From NCBI GenBank assembly GCA_937625935.1, contig OW569365.1, forward strand, positions 62,001 through 126,000: 64,000 nucleotides of DNA, read 5' to 3'. This document shows positions 27,667 to 38,615 of this stretch, piece after piece. Position 1 is the stretch's first letter. Each line of letters starts with the position of its first letter. The position numbers and the translations under genes were made by a program. The stretch is from Tetramitus jugosus. Lineage: Eukaryota; Heterolobosea; Eutetramitea; Acrasida; Vahlkampfiidae. The notes under the pieces were generated by a model. That model made no database searches. It was not told the origin of the DNA and saw only the letters and a program-made list of their open reading frames with translations.

Positions 27667-28914
27667 CTATAGACAAAATTGATGTTGTTGTTGTGGTGGT
27701 TGAGTTGACTCTTGACGAAGCCTGTGTGCTTCTTGTTGGTCCTCTTGTTGTGATGCAAGCTCTCTCTGGTGTTGCTCTAATAAACCCAGTATAAATTGCT
27801 TTTGTTCCTCTAGTGTTTCTTGTGGTTCTTCCGCCGGTATAGTAGTAGTGGTGGTAGTTGTGGTAGTATTGGTACAGATAGCTCTTGACAAACTGTTGCT
27901 ATTGTTATTGTTGTTGTTTGGCCTCCTTAAAGTAGAAGGGGTAGTAGTGGTGGTGGTAGCAGGAGCATCAGCAGTCATGTACTCTCTCACAATAAACACT
28001 TGATTCCTAGTCCGTGTTATTCTATTCTTCTTTTTTGTGATTTTGACTGGTCGCGAACTACTGTTGCGAGTGTGATGGTTCACTAGGTCAATTGAGCCAT
28101 TGCTATTGTTGACCTTGCGAGCAATGTATTGTGTTATCGTAATGGTCTCTATCGTTTCTACATGATTCAAGAAGTATTGACAGTTGGATGGTGATTGAGT
28201 GGATGGTAATGCAGAGAATGAAGAGTACAGACAACCATTGAGTGGTCGTTGTTGTTGTTGATATGGTTGATATGGTTGATAGGGAGCAGGAATAGGTATT
28301 CTCTTTTCCTTGACTTGAACCTTCTTATTGGCCTTGTACATTTCAGCAATTGCTGCTAAAGAAGAAGAGGAGGAGTTGGTGGAGGATACACAAGAGTCAT
28401 CATTTGTATTGTTGACTTGTTGTTGTTGTTGGTGATGGAAAAAGGATGGTTCTTCCTTCATGTCCACTTCTTCTTCTTCATCTTCTTGTATCGTTATGTG
28501 GTCAACATGGGATTGTTGTTGAGGTTGTTGTTGTTGATACATCATTGGATAAGAAGAGTTCATATTGTTGTTGTTTGTATTGTTGTTGTTACTAGTGTTG
28601 GTATAGTTATTATTATTACCGTTGTTGTTATTGTTATTGTTTGTATTGTTGTTGTGATTGTTGTGAATCATGCTATTGGTAGTAGCGTTGTGAAATAATG
28701 GCGCAGAGGTGGTTGAGACCGTGTTAATGATTGCTGATGGCTGTGCAGAGCAACAGGAGTCATGATTCCTCAACTCCACAACGACTGGAGGAGGGCAATT
28801 GTTGTTATTATGGACAAAGTTGCTAAAAAAGGACATGGTTGGAGGAGAGGCGCCAACAATGGGAGAAGTTTCTTCACAACTGAGGTTGGTATGATGGTGG
28901 ATATGTTGACACAT
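27667..28914 (-). CDS. Asn/Gln-rich low-complexity protein
   Basis: A 415-residue intronless frame from ATG 28914 (MCQHIHHHTNLSCEETSP). It contains long Asn-rich runs (about residues 85-125), Gln runs, a Glu run followed by VDMKEEPSFF, which fits a SUMO-site consensus, and a PYQPYQPYQQQQ repeat. A more ordered, basic middle (residues about 270-345: QYFLNHVETIETITITQYIARKV and KITKKKNRITRTRNQVFIVREY) might bind nucleic acid. The C-terminus is helical and Gln/Glu-rich (EEQKQFILGLLEQHQRELASQQ). The frame is open upstream but with no ATG. It looks like a transcriptional regulator of the Dictyostelium or Naegleria type, but that is inference. Confidence 0.65.
   Translation of the reverse strand: MCQHIHHHTNLSCEETSPIVGASPPTMSFFSNFVHNNNNCPPPVVVELRNHDSCCSAQPSAIINTVSTTSAPLFHNATTNSMIHNNHNNNTNNNNNNNGNNNNYTNTSNNNNTNNNNMNSSYPMMYQQQQPQQQSHVDHITIQEDEEEEVDMKEEPSFFHHQQQQQVNNTNDDSCVSSTNSSSSSLAAIAEMYKANKKVQVKEKRIPIPAPYQPYQPYQQQQRPLNGCLYSSFSALPSTQSPSNCQYFLNHVETIETITITQYIARKVNNSNGSIDLVNHHTRNSSSRPVKITKKKNRITRTRNQVFIVREYMTADAPATTTTTTPSTLRRPNNNNNNSNSLSRAICTNTTTTTTTTTIPAEEPQETLEEQKQFILGLLEQHQRELASQQEDQQEAHRLRQESTQPPQQQHQFCL
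28255..28290 (-). repeat. 9-bp tandem repeat encoding Pro-Tyr-Gln
   Basis: Three copies of GATATGGTT on the plus strand (about 28259-28282) encode PYQPYQPYQ on the minus strand, next to a CAA run encoding Gln. Confidence 0.75.
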
Positions 28915-30627
28915 GTTACTGATGGACGAGACAAAAAATGTGAGAATCTTTTTTTTTTTTGAGTAGTGACAGAGAGATAGGGTAGTCGTAAGCTTGTTAT
29001 TGGGTATGTGTGTTGGTTGTTGTCTATCGTAAAGATTCGAGATGAGAATAGAGACACTGTAAATGGTGGACTTGAGCTCAATGAGGATATGATGCAAGGG
29101 TTCTCTCTCTTCTTTTTTTTCTTTCACGTGGAATGTGTGGTCGTGAGTTGGTTGTTATGGTTGTGGGGAGGTAGTTAGCAAGTAAATGAGGTGCTTGTTT
29201 TAACTCTGCTGTGTAGTTGTGGCTGTATGGGGGATGTTGGCTGACGATTTTTCCCGTCCTGGGCTGACTTCCATAAAAGTAGTAGTCTTATTAAAGGCAA
29301 TCCCCTTGGTTTTGGCTAAAAGAGTTGACAATTCTGAACCGCGGAGCCCACATGTTGTGTAATTATGGTAATACAATACTAAAAACAAGCGACTAGGGGA
29401 AACTGTAGTCCTGCAATGGTGCTTAGATGACTTGATCTCTGACAAGAAACTCTGAACATGGTAATCAGGCAACAAAAGCTTCGGTCCTCTTCACATCAAC
29501 CTGGTGATTCGTAATGAGGATATGTGACACGGATGACGAAAAGTAAAATCCAACTAGGGATCGCGAGCACTCTTGCACAGTTCTCTTCTCTGTATCGAGT
29601 AAAAGTTGTTTTCCCTCTGTCTGAATCAGAAGTAAGAAGTTCACATTTTTTTGGTTTTTCTTGTCCGAAAGTGACATGAGGGTATTCAGGCGTTTTACTG
29701 CCACTGTACGTTTTACGGTCGGCGTTGGTTCGTTTGTAGAAAGGGTGCCAAACAGTATCTGTGAAGTTTCCTATCTGGATGTAAGCTCATGACACAAAAG
29801 GCTATCGGCTAATGAGTGGCACAATCAAAGTCCTAACGAAGAGCCCATTCCTAGGTTCTACAATCGAATCGTCAGTTGTTATCTTCTTGGAGAAAGAGTT
29901 TTGAACCAACAACACCATCGTACGAGGACAAATTCTTTCACTTTCCTACGAATAAAGAGAATGGTGGTTGAAACAAGATGGTTTCTCAATCGACGATTTC
30001 CAACTTATGTGACTCTTTTCTTCAAATTGAAACTTGGCAAGTCTGAATGTGCCTGGCGATTTGGGCTCCTCCATAATGTAGTAATTCAATGGAAGTTGTG
30101 GACAAGATGATAAACAACTGGAGAACGTTCAGGCAAGGTCATCACATCCAATGGATTAATGAAGCAAGCAATTAACTGTTGATTGGAGCTGCATTGACAC
30201 AGGTATGAGCGAAGATCTTTGAAGACACTTTTGAAGACTCCGAATCCGTAGCTGGGGCTAGAGATGCTTTTTAAATTGGAGACATCCCTCTTTCCGCACA
30301 CTCGAGTAACTTCATCCCTATGAAGAACTCAGGATAGCTCTATCCTTGCCCAGGCCAAGAAAATTGAAAGGAATTACAAATCATTGCTTGGTATCCAAGG
30401 GGAATCGTCAATTGATTGATTGATACCATTTCCGTTATCTCCGTGTTACAATAAGCACTGGACAATTATCGCTGAACTCTGTCCGAGACTGGTTCGAATT
30501 CAACATGGTCGGACGAGAATCACTTCAAAAACATTGGGGAGAAAAAGTCGTTCCTCTTGTTTGTTTTCCAGTTGAAACATCTCCCCATTTAAAAAAAACC
30601 ACGCAAACATCTTACTTATCATCAATA
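28915..30627. other. Gene-poor interval of 1.7 kb
   Basis: The longest region in the window without a supported gene. Several frames of 60-91 codons occur on both strands, but they begin with GTG or TTG and have no recognisable content. Base composition is less biased than in the introns. I scanned by eye for tRNA B-box sequences; one GGTTCGAATTC at about 30491 has no matching A-box or acceptor stem at the right distance. A non-coding RNA, a decayed gene or an intron-rich gene with small exons cannot be excluded. Confidence 0.5.
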
Positions 30628-31386
30628 ATGAAGGCTTCACTCATTATAGCAGCAGCTTTGTTGCTCTTGTTGGCTCTCGTCACTGTTCAAGCACTTGAAT
30701 TTTCTGACCTTACTGAAGAAGAACGCATGAGCTATGTCGTCTCTGAAGTCGAAGAACAAGAAATTAGCGAAAGCGCACTCTCTCCACAAGCAAGAAACTT
30801 TATGAACCAATATAGAAGCTATGTCAAGAACTTTACTCTAGTCGGAAAGGCGATTGCTGCTGAAGAACAAGAATCATCCTCTGAAGAAGAGATCACTTTG
30901 GCTGTTATTTTGAACGTTGCTTCCAAGGCATGGAAGTTTATTCAAGACAACAAGGCTGTCTACGAAGCAAACAAGTTTTATGGTAATGCTCTCCCAAAGG
31001 GAAAGACTGCCTTTGACTTGGAAAGATGGAAGGACCCAATCTCTGTCACCTACTCTGCTTCATGGAAGAACTTGTTCGGTATGACTGTTGGTAACCTAAA
31101 GTATAGCTTTAGCTTCATCCCTGGTGGAAGAGCTACTGATGCTGCAGGTAACACTGGTTTGTACTTGGACAGAGTTACTATCATTCCTAATGATGTCTTT
31201 GTTGCATGGGGATACAGTGCCAATGCTGAGACTAGCATCTCCTCTGTTACCAATGCCGGAACCACCAAGGCACCAATTGCTGCAGCTACTGTTGACTTGC
31301 GATTCGTGTTTGGTTCATTGAACAAGGAAACTTTGACCCATTCCTTCTACTGCAAGGCTGATGGTTCATGGAAGAAGCTCCATTAA
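30628..31386 (+). CDS. Secreted protein of unknown function
   Basis: A 252-residue protein with a clear signal peptide: MKAS, then a hydrophobic core (LIIAAALLLLLALVTV) and a probable cut after QA at residue 22. Residues 23-90 are acidic (EEQEISES, EEQESSSEEEI). Residues about 105-252 look like a beta-rich domain: LPKGKTAFDLERWKDPISVTYSA, then MTVGNLKYSFSFIPGG and YLDRVTIIPNDVFVAWGYS, then a repeated hydrophobic/polar strand pattern to the C-terminus. No Cys pairs except one near the end. I do not recognise the family. Codon use is more uniform than in the neighbours (many GAA, AAG, GCT), which may indicate strong expression. The frame opens 41 codons earlier but only with the better signal peptide at this ATG. 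Confidence 0.8.
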   Translation: MKASLIIAAALLLLLALVTVQALEFSDLTEEERMSYVVSEVEEQEISESALSPQARNFMNQYRSYVKNFTLVGKAIAAEEQESSSEEEITLAVILNVASKAWKFIQDNKAVYEANKFYGNALPKGKTAFDLERWKDPISVTYSASWKNLFGMTVGNLKYSFSFIPGGRATDAAGNTGLYLDRVTIIPNDVFVAWGYSANAETSISSVTNAGTTKAPIAAATVDLRFVFGSLNKETLTHSFYCKADGSWKKLH

Positions 31387-31683
31387 ATGTAGTTTTGCGT
31401 GTTCTTTGTCTGTTCTCTCAAGTTCTTTTATTTCTCTGTGTGTGTCCTCAAGTTCTTTTGAATGTTTCTCTCTTGTTCATTGGGTGACACCATAAGTGTT
31501 TGTGATCAAAGAAAACACATGATTGGGGTAAACTTGGGCATGAGTAAATTTCTCCTACTGCGCAAAAAAAGTTTTTACACACAAAAGATCTTCTTCATCC
31601 AACCAAAAAACAACACTGAAAAAAAAAATCAATCACTCCTCACACTACACACATCCACCTCAACAACAAATCACACAAAAAAC

Positions 31684-33097
31684 ATGCAACTTCCTAGTGG
31701 ACCAACACTTTTAACGATAGCTGCTTGTGCTATCTACGCAGGCCTATCCATCAATGAAAACATTGAATACTCAAAGATTAAGAGCTCTGGTGATGTTTTG
31801 TTGAGCACATGCATTCAAAATTTGTCATTGAAGGCAGACCAAAAGGACAGAGAAGCTGCAAGCAAGCACTTGTATGAATACTTGAGAGTGTCTGTTGGAA
31901 AGAGTATGTTGTTGTTGTTGTTTCATTTTTCTAGTGAAGATTTTTCATTGTACTCACACATTCTTCTTGTTTTTTTTTCTGCGAACCAACCAAAACACAC
32001 AAAAAAAAAATGGCGTCCAAATCACAGAACAAGAAGATTTGGACGAAAAATGCGATATTATTAAGGATCATGGTGGATTGAAGCTATTGACTCAAATCAT
32101 TGCCAATCCAAATGAACAATCCGAAACAACATTGGCCAATGTATTGACATCGATTCAATTATTGGTCCGTGGATCCAGTGAACAAAGAAACGCCTTCAAC
32201 AGCTACAAGGGAGTTTATCACTTGTTTCAATTGGCATTGAACAGCAGCGTGGCTGATAAGATTAAACAAGCCGCAATGGTCACACTGAGAACAGCCACTC
32301 GTTTCGATGTAAATAAGCGCGAAGTTGACAGTGATATTCCATTTGGAAGTGAAGGTGCACAGACTGTTGCAAGACAAAACAAGGAACAAGTGGGTCGCTT
32401 GGTCGATATTTTGGACTCATCAGACAATCAAAAAGTGAAGCCAGCCATTGGTGTCATTGCGCACATGTCTCAAACATTGGAGGGCGCAAAATTGTTGAAC
32501 GATTTGGACGCTGTCAACTTGTTGGTGCCTCATTTGCACAGCACAGACCCTGGAATCAAGAAGAATGCATTGATTGCCATTGCCAATGCCGCAAAGCAAA
32601 ACATTGACAAGAGTATTGCCATCTTGGGAGAAGCAGATCAGTACACCAAGATTTTGAACATGCTTCCAAAGAGAGATCCAACAGCAAATCAAAAGGTCAA
32701 GAGATCCGTTGTTGATATACTGTTGTTGGTTGGTTCCTATTTCTTCAGCAAGTCCAATGGTGAAGAAACGGAAGAATTGGCTCAAACTTTGGCCAGCAAT
32801 CAAGACTCTCTCGTCATTATCATCTACTATGGATTGACCACTGGAGATTTCCGTTTGAAGAGAAGTGTGACTCAATTGCAAAAGCTATTGACCAATGTAG
32901 ACTTCTCCTCTCTGTCTGCTCAATTCAAGGACCAAATTGCCTTGTTGGCCGCACGGTTGGAAGCACAAAAGAGACAAGATCAACAGCGACAACAACAACA
33001 AGCCATGGCACAGATGATGATGGGTGGCGGTATGGGAGGCATGGGAGGCCTCTCCGCACAAGAAATGGCTATGATGCAACAAATGTATGGCCAATAA
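31684..33097 (+). CDS. Armadillo-like helical-repeat protein with N-terminal membrane segment
   Basis: Exons are 31684-31903 and 32028-33097, giving 429 residues. The 124 bp intron starts GTATGT and ends ACAG, and splits a Lys codon. The first 20 residues (MQLPSGPTLLTIAACAIYAGLSI) can be a membrane anchor or signal. The body is a run of about 40-residue helical pairs typical of armadillo/HEAT folds, for example GGLKLLTQIIANPNEQ, KVKPAIGVIAHMSQTLEGAKLL and DAVNLLVPHLHSTDPGIKKNALIAIANAAKQN. The C-terminal 60 residues are Gln-rich and then Met/Gly-rich (MMMGGGMGGMGGL), a tail common in cochaperones. No specific family is assigned; nucleotide-exchange factors of the HspBP1/Fes1/SIL1 type have a similar layout and would be the first comparison to make. 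Confidence 0.78.
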
Positions 33098-33261
33098 ACC
33101 AACCACGTTTTCTATCCAAGCAGAACAATTTTCGCCTCCTCTTTGCCGCCAATTTCAGTCGTGGTGCTCGCTACGAAAACAATTCTGAATGTGTTTGAGT
33201 TGGCATCCATCACAGCTATCGTCCAACAATCTTGAGAATCGTCAAAAGCCAGTGGAACAAA

Positions 33262-34634
33262 ATGATGATGAACTATTCGAATAACAGCAAGTTGAACAAA
33301 CATCCAGATATTGAGACATTCTCTCAATTCGATTTCGAAGAGATGAACATTGAGATTGATCGTCTCCTCATGGACAATGACTTTATGGAAACAGAGCTTC
33401 ATGTCATGGAGAGCTATGGGAATCATCTGAACCGGTATTCCTCCAAATCTGAGAAGCCCAGTTCTGCTAAGCACGCGATCGCACTCCATAATAGCGCCAA
33501 TAACAACAGTGTCATTAATTCTAGCTCTCTAGATGCATCCAACATGAATACCAGCAATGTAAATGGCTCTGTTATCAACAATAGTACAGTAGTGGATAAT
33601 ACGGATTCAATGTCGGATCATAGTGATGGTGCCAGCAGTGTCTCTACTTCTATGCCCTCTCAATTGTCAAAGAAGAAATTTATGAACAAGAGGAGGCAAA
33701 AGGAACAAATGGTTATTCTACCCATGGAGAATAAGATTGATATTGTACATAAGGAGATTGAAGACATGAGAATTCAGATTGATGTCGAGAACAAGTACTA
33801 CGAACGAAAGATTGAGAAAATGAGAGCAGAGTTCTTGGAGGCTGATTTAGAAATTGAGGAGATTGACAAAGAGAATGGCGAGTTTAGGAGAGATATTTTA
33901 CTAGGTGCAAGGAATGAGAGAGACGACAGCATCATTGCCGAAAAGCTTATCAAGTATTTTGAGGATGGCTTAAAACAGAAGGATACAATGTTGGACAAAC
34001 TTCGATTGAAGAATGACTCATTAAAAGTTGCAATTCGGAAAGCGAGGTCTCAACTTGAACAGAGAGAAGATATGGGCGAAGTGTTGAGTAAGATTGACTT
34101 TGATCAAATGAAGATTGAGAATGAACAATTGGGAGTTCGAATAGAAGAAAGAAATAATGAATTGCTTCGGTTGAAACTGACCACGGGCAAAACAATGAGT
34201 CAACTTACTTCGCTTCAGGTATGTTTGTCCATAGGCAATACAATACTCTCGATCAAACATGTCCTAACACAAATTTATTTCCTCACCCTCAGCGAAAATT
34301 GAACAATTGTGTTTCTCATAAACAATGGCTCAAGAAACAAATAGATGCCAGGGAGAAGGATCTACAAGATTTGAAGGACAGCATCGAAGATGCCCTCAAG
34401 GAGAAAGAAAACGAAGAGAAGAAAAACTCTCGGGTGAAGAAACAGCATGAGCAAGTAGATGTTCCACAAATAATAGACTACGTTCACTTGAAGAAGGAGC
34501 TTGATCGGGTCAGACATGAGGTTGTATCATGGGAAAGAAAGGTCGAGATTGGTTCAACGAACGAAAAGATTGCACGAAAGAAATACCACACGATTGAGAA
34601 GGAACTGGATGGAACTACAAGAGATATTGTCTAG
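33262..34634 (+). CDS. CCDC113: Flagellar coiled-coil protein CCDC113/CFAP263-like
   Basis: Exons are 33262-34218 and 34293-34634, giving 432 residues; the 74 bp intron starts GTATGT and ends CTCAG. Residues 1-30 hold an acidic DFEEMNIEIDRLLMDNDFME helix, 60-130 are Asn/Ser-rich and disordered, and 140 onward is a long coiled coil. The segment SKIDFDQMKIENEQLGVRIEERNNELLRLKLTTGKT corresponds closely to the conserved core of CCDC113 (FDQLKIENQQ ... IEERNQELLRLK), and the second exon carries VPQIIDYVHLKKELDRV ... WERKVEI as in that family. CCDC113 works at axonemes and basal bodies with CCDC96, so this gene should be expressed during flagellate differentiation. Start: first in-frame ATG, inside a triple ATG. 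The C-terminus may be slightly longer if another intron follows. Confidence 0.82.
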
Positions 34635-34852
34635 TGTGAAGTACTTCTTACCAACAAATCTTGGTAATACAATGATATGGATCAAAGTGTGGTTGTATGC
34701 TAGCAGTCGAAGTGACGTTCTCAGCTCTCTGTGACGTGGCTTCAATTTTGCTGATCTTACAACAAATATTTTCCCCGCTTACAATCGCGAAATTAATTTC
34801 GTTTTTCGAAAAACAAACTCACAAAACACACAACAAGCACAGCATCACCAAA

Positions 34853-35154
34853 ATGGATATTATCGAAGACAACATTATTGACCCAGCAAGCAAGTTTTAC
34901 ACTTCCTCCAAGTCTTTGATCGACAGATGTAAGAAGCCAAATGCAAAGGGTAAGTTTTTGATCTGTTCTTTTGAGCCGTCACTCTCAATTTGTGACCGAG
35001 CAGTCAGAATGTGAAGCTAACACTCACACACACTTTAGAATTCTCAAAAATCGCTTTTGCTACAACTGTTGGTTTCTTGATCATGGGATTCATTGGCTTC
35101 TTTGTTAAGCTCATCCACATTCCAATTAACAACATTATTGTTGGTGGAAACTAA
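34853..35154 (+). CDS. SEC61G: Sec61 translocon subunit gamma
   Basis: A 70-residue tail-anchored protein of the ER protein-conducting channel. Exons are 34853-34949 and 35039-35154; the 89 bp intron starts GTAAGT and ends TTTAG and splits a Glu codon. Residues 1-35 form the amphipathic helix ([33 protein letters not shown]) with the basic RCKKPN motif shared by all Sec61 gamma/SecE proteins. A single membrane helix follows (about 40-60: [21 protein letters not shown]) and the chain ends GGN. Size and motif order match the family exactly. Without the intron the frame would terminate after unrelated residues. Confidence 0.94.
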
Positions 35155-35400
35155 AGTGATTACCTCTGTGACTGAGACATGCTATGTCGCAAATTCATTG
35201 AACTTTGCAAATTGTAGATTTTATGACCAGATTGTGTGAGGGGATGTGATGATACAGACAACAGAAACGCCATCTGCCACAGCACAACCCAACACAGCAC
35301 CCAAACAAACCTCCCAACATTTTTTGTACAACAACCAAATAAAAAAACGAATAGAAAAGATAAAATGCACAAGTGTGATCTGTTGTTTTTGCCATCCGTT

Positions 35401-37566
35401 TTAATCAAGTGAAATAACCTCGGCATCAGAGGAAGGCTTTTGTTTCTTTGCTGGTTCGTTTTGATCTTCGTCTTCCGTTGCGGCACGTTTCCTCTTTCTG
35501 GCAGAAGTAGTTGTTGCTTTCGTTGGTTGTTCAGGTTCCTTTCCATAGTCGTCCAGCATGATCATATCATCCAAAATGTCGTCATTGTCCTCTCCGTCTT
35601 GCACTGGTTTTTCCAATGCAGCAGATTCAGATGGAGCAGTGGTTGGTGCTGCCTCTGTCTTACCAATAATCTTAAATTCGTCAATGTCCAACTGTGCGTT
35701 GTGTACGATTGTAATCTTCCAGTTCACATCTTGCAGGAAATCTTCGACGGAAACACTGGTTTGATCCAGAATTTTGAGCTGTGTCAACGATTTTGGTAAT
35801 TTGGCTTGGAATGCCTGTATTTCGTCCTCTTCCAGTCCCTCACCAGACTCGTACACAATATCATATCCAATGGTAATGGTTGGCTCCAGTAGTGCAAGTC
35901 TCTTTTGCAAAATCTCCTTCACAAAATAGTCGAGAGTCGTTGCGTCGACATTGCACTCCAATGAGAGGAAATTGGAAGTGCAGACATAGCAATTAGGGTT
36001 CGGTGGTCGTTGTGGAACAGACATCACATAACAGTCCTTTCTATTCTTCTTTGCTGTTGTTCTTCTTAGTTCAATTTCAACGCACTGAGACACGTGATTC
36101 ACAGATGTGCCATTATTGTCAGCGTTTCGGTTTTCAAACATGCTTCGGAAAACTTTGATGCCTTCAGTGACGAGGAATCCGGCAATCACAGCGTTTGTTG
36201 TTGCAATGGCAGGAACAATGTTGCCGGCAATTGCCTTGACATCGAACCTCGATTTGAGAGCAATGTGGAAGTTGAATGCTCTTAGATTGGCTGCTGAAGC
36301 AACAAAATCCAACGCCAAGTCATCGTCCTTATCAAACGATAGTTCACATCCGAGTTTCTCTCTCAATTGTCTCAACTGTTTCGTCACAGACAGGAACAAT
36401 TGCAAATTTTCGTTCAGAGTCAAAATCTTTTGATCCTTGAGCATCGAACTGCTGTCACTTTGATGATGATGGTGATGAGTGTGTAGTGATCCCTCCGTTC
36501 CTCCAATGCCATTGCCATTTGTTGTTGATGAAGAGGATGATGACAATGATGCGGCATCCTTATGATCCGTTACTGTACTATCACCATGTTTCTCAATAAA
36601 CAACGCATCGATTGGCTCTGGCGGTCTTCCCGTATTCCAAACTTCCTTATTCTTCATCACAGTCAACTCCTTGATATCATTAGAGTACACCTTGGCAAAA
36701 ACTGATTGTGCAAACTCATCTACATTGGACAACTGCTTCAGACTCTCAAAATCAGAAACGGCATTCGAATCATCCACCTTTCCAAACAATCGTTCAAACA
36801 ACAGTTTTGCCCAGACGATACAGTGAACAGGTGTGGATGGATTGGATCGAATGGTGCACACGGCAAATGTCTTTTGAGTTGGTTTCTGATAACACTCGTA
36901 GCACTCACTGAATCCCTTTTGATAGCTCTTGACTTGACCCAAATAACCTGCTGTTCCACCGTCTAGCATGACCACATTGGCAGCAAGACACATTCGATTC
37001 ACATGTCTTCTGGCATCTACAAATCAACAATCACAATTTTTTCAAAATACAATAAATATCAAGGAACATTTTGTTACAAAAAAATTAGTTTACAAAAAAT
37101 CACCTAAACAGCAATTGCTGAACACAAAAAAACAACAAACAACAAACAATAGTAGTAGTCACTTACCCACATTGTCCAATGCATTCATGACGATACTAAA
37201 ATTTTTGAACCATTGAGGTCCAAACTGAGCATTCTTAATATTACCATGATGAGCATTGATTTTACAGTTTGGATTGAATTTGAGAGCAGCATTCTTGGCC
37301 ATGAGAGACTTTGCTTCACCAACGTGTTCTTGTCTGAACAGGAATTGACGATTCAGGTTACTGACATCGATCGTATCCAAATCAATAATATCAATATTCT
37401 CAAATCCAGTGAGCACAAGGTTCTTTAGCAGTTCACAACCAATGCCTCCTGCACCAACGACTAACACTCTACTTTGTCTCATGAACTCAAAGAGATCGTT
37501 ACCATAGATGAGTCTCATACTGGTATATCGATCATTTGTTCCAGTGTCGTTACTGCTTTCAACCAT
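35401..37566 (-). CDS. UBA2: SUMO-activating enzyme subunit 2 (UBA2/SAE2)
   Basis: UBA2 with SAE1 adenylates SUMO and takes it as a thioester. Exon 1 is 37566-37167 and exon 2 is 37016-35401, giving 671 residues; the 150 bp intron starts GTAAGT and ends TGTAG. The ATP-binding loop GAGGIGCE is at residues 38-45 and IDLDTIDVSNLNRQFLF follows. The junction yields NALDNVDARRHVNRMC as expected. Zinc-binding CYEC is at 172-175 with a second pair in CYVCTS (about 390). The catalytic Cys187 sits in FAVCTIRSNPSTPVHCIVWAK. A 40-residue Ser/His-rich insert (SLHTHHHHHQSDSS) splits the catalytic-Cys domain. The C-terminus has basic NLS-like ARKRKRAA and KKQK, and ends EVISLD, which fits a SUMO-interacting motif. 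Confidence 0.95.
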
Positions 37567-37766
37567 TGTTGTTTTGATTTCTTCTTATTCCAGTAGTTGT
37601 TTGCTTTTTTTTTCGCAGCGTGAAAATTGTTTTTGGCGGCGAACAAAAAATTTTTTAAGCGGAGATTTTTAGTTGATCGGCAGAGGAAGAACACAATTAC
37701 TGAACTGACCATAGTCAAGGATCAAACAAAAGACACAAAATCGATAAGATAATAATAAGAGTAAAC
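37567..37766. promoter_or_regulatory. Shared divergent promoter region between UBA2 and Rab18-like gene
   Basis: Exactly 200 bp separate the two start codons. The Rab side ends in an A-rich leader (GATAATAATAAGAGTAAAC). The middle is AT-rich with a TTTTTTAAG element near 37650. Assignment is positional. Confidence 0.4.
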
Positions 37767-38615
37767 ATGGGCAAAAAATCAGGAAGGTACGATCACGTGT
37801 TCAAAATATTGTTGATTGGTGATTCAGGTGTTGGTAAAAGCAGCATCATTATGAGCTATACGGACAATACGTTCTCAGAGGAAGTTCCCAGTACGATTGG
37901 TGTCGATTTCAAGGTTACTTACTTGAATGATATTGATGGGAAAACTGTTAAATTAACCATTTGGGATACTGTATGTTGTTATTGTTCGTTTGTTTGTTTG
38001 TTTGTTTGGCGATCATTGTAGGCGCAATAGCAGTAGTAGCTAGCCTGCTCTCGTGTGGTTGTTGTAATTGTATTTTGTTGTTTTATCATCTGAATGATGA
38101 GAGCTCATTTCTTTTATTTTGTTTTGAATGAATGAACGAACGAATTGAATATATTATGTTGAACATATTGATTGACAAAGGCTGGACAAGAGAGGTTCAG
38201 AACACTGACTTCATCATACTATCGATCTGCGCAAGGAGTCATCCTAGTGTACGACGTGTCCAGTCGTCAAAGCTTTGAAAATATTAAAAATTGGTTGAAG
38301 GAAGTCAACCTGTATTCCACGATTGCCGATTGCAAGAAGATTCTCGTGGGCAACAAGATTGATTTGGAACAGGAGAGAAAGGTATCGACTCAAATGGGAC
38401 AACAATTTGCATCCGACAATCAAATGCTATTTATTGAAGTATCGGCCAAAACGAGGCAGTTCATTGACCAAGCATTCCAGGAGTTGACTCTCCAGATTCT
38501 GGGTGACGAGATGCTATTGCAAGATACTGCTCCTGTCACTGTAGATGCACCCCTCGACGTTGATGATTTGGAACAGGAGGAAGAGGAAGAAAGCAGTGGA
38601 TGTTGTGGGTTTTAA
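37767..38615 (+). CDS. RAB18: Rab18/RabC-like small GTPase
   Basis: A 212-residue Rab GTPase, from exons 37767-37970 and 38181-38615. The 210 bp intron starts GTATGT, ends AAAG and contains a TTTG run; it splits the protein exactly before the AGQE of WDTAGQE. The P-loop GDSGVGKS is at residues 18-25, switch I Thr in PSTIGVDFK at 43, [18 protein letters not shown] at 66-83, NKID near 129 and the SAK motif near 155. The sequences [10 protein letters not shown] and [20 protein letters not shown] favour Rab18 (RabC in plants), which acts at ER and lipid droplets. The C-terminus is acidic ([12 protein letters not shown]) and ends GCCGF: two Cys two residues from the end, a CCXX-type geranylgeranylation signal. 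Confidence 0.93.

Noticed and set aside
29465..29704. Minus-strand frame of 79 codons in the gene-poor interval
   Set aside because: No ATG at its beginning and no domain; consistent with chance.
30485..30505. GGTTCGAATTC resembling a tRNA B-box
   Set aside because: No A-box, acceptor stem or anticodon arm at the proper distance upstream.
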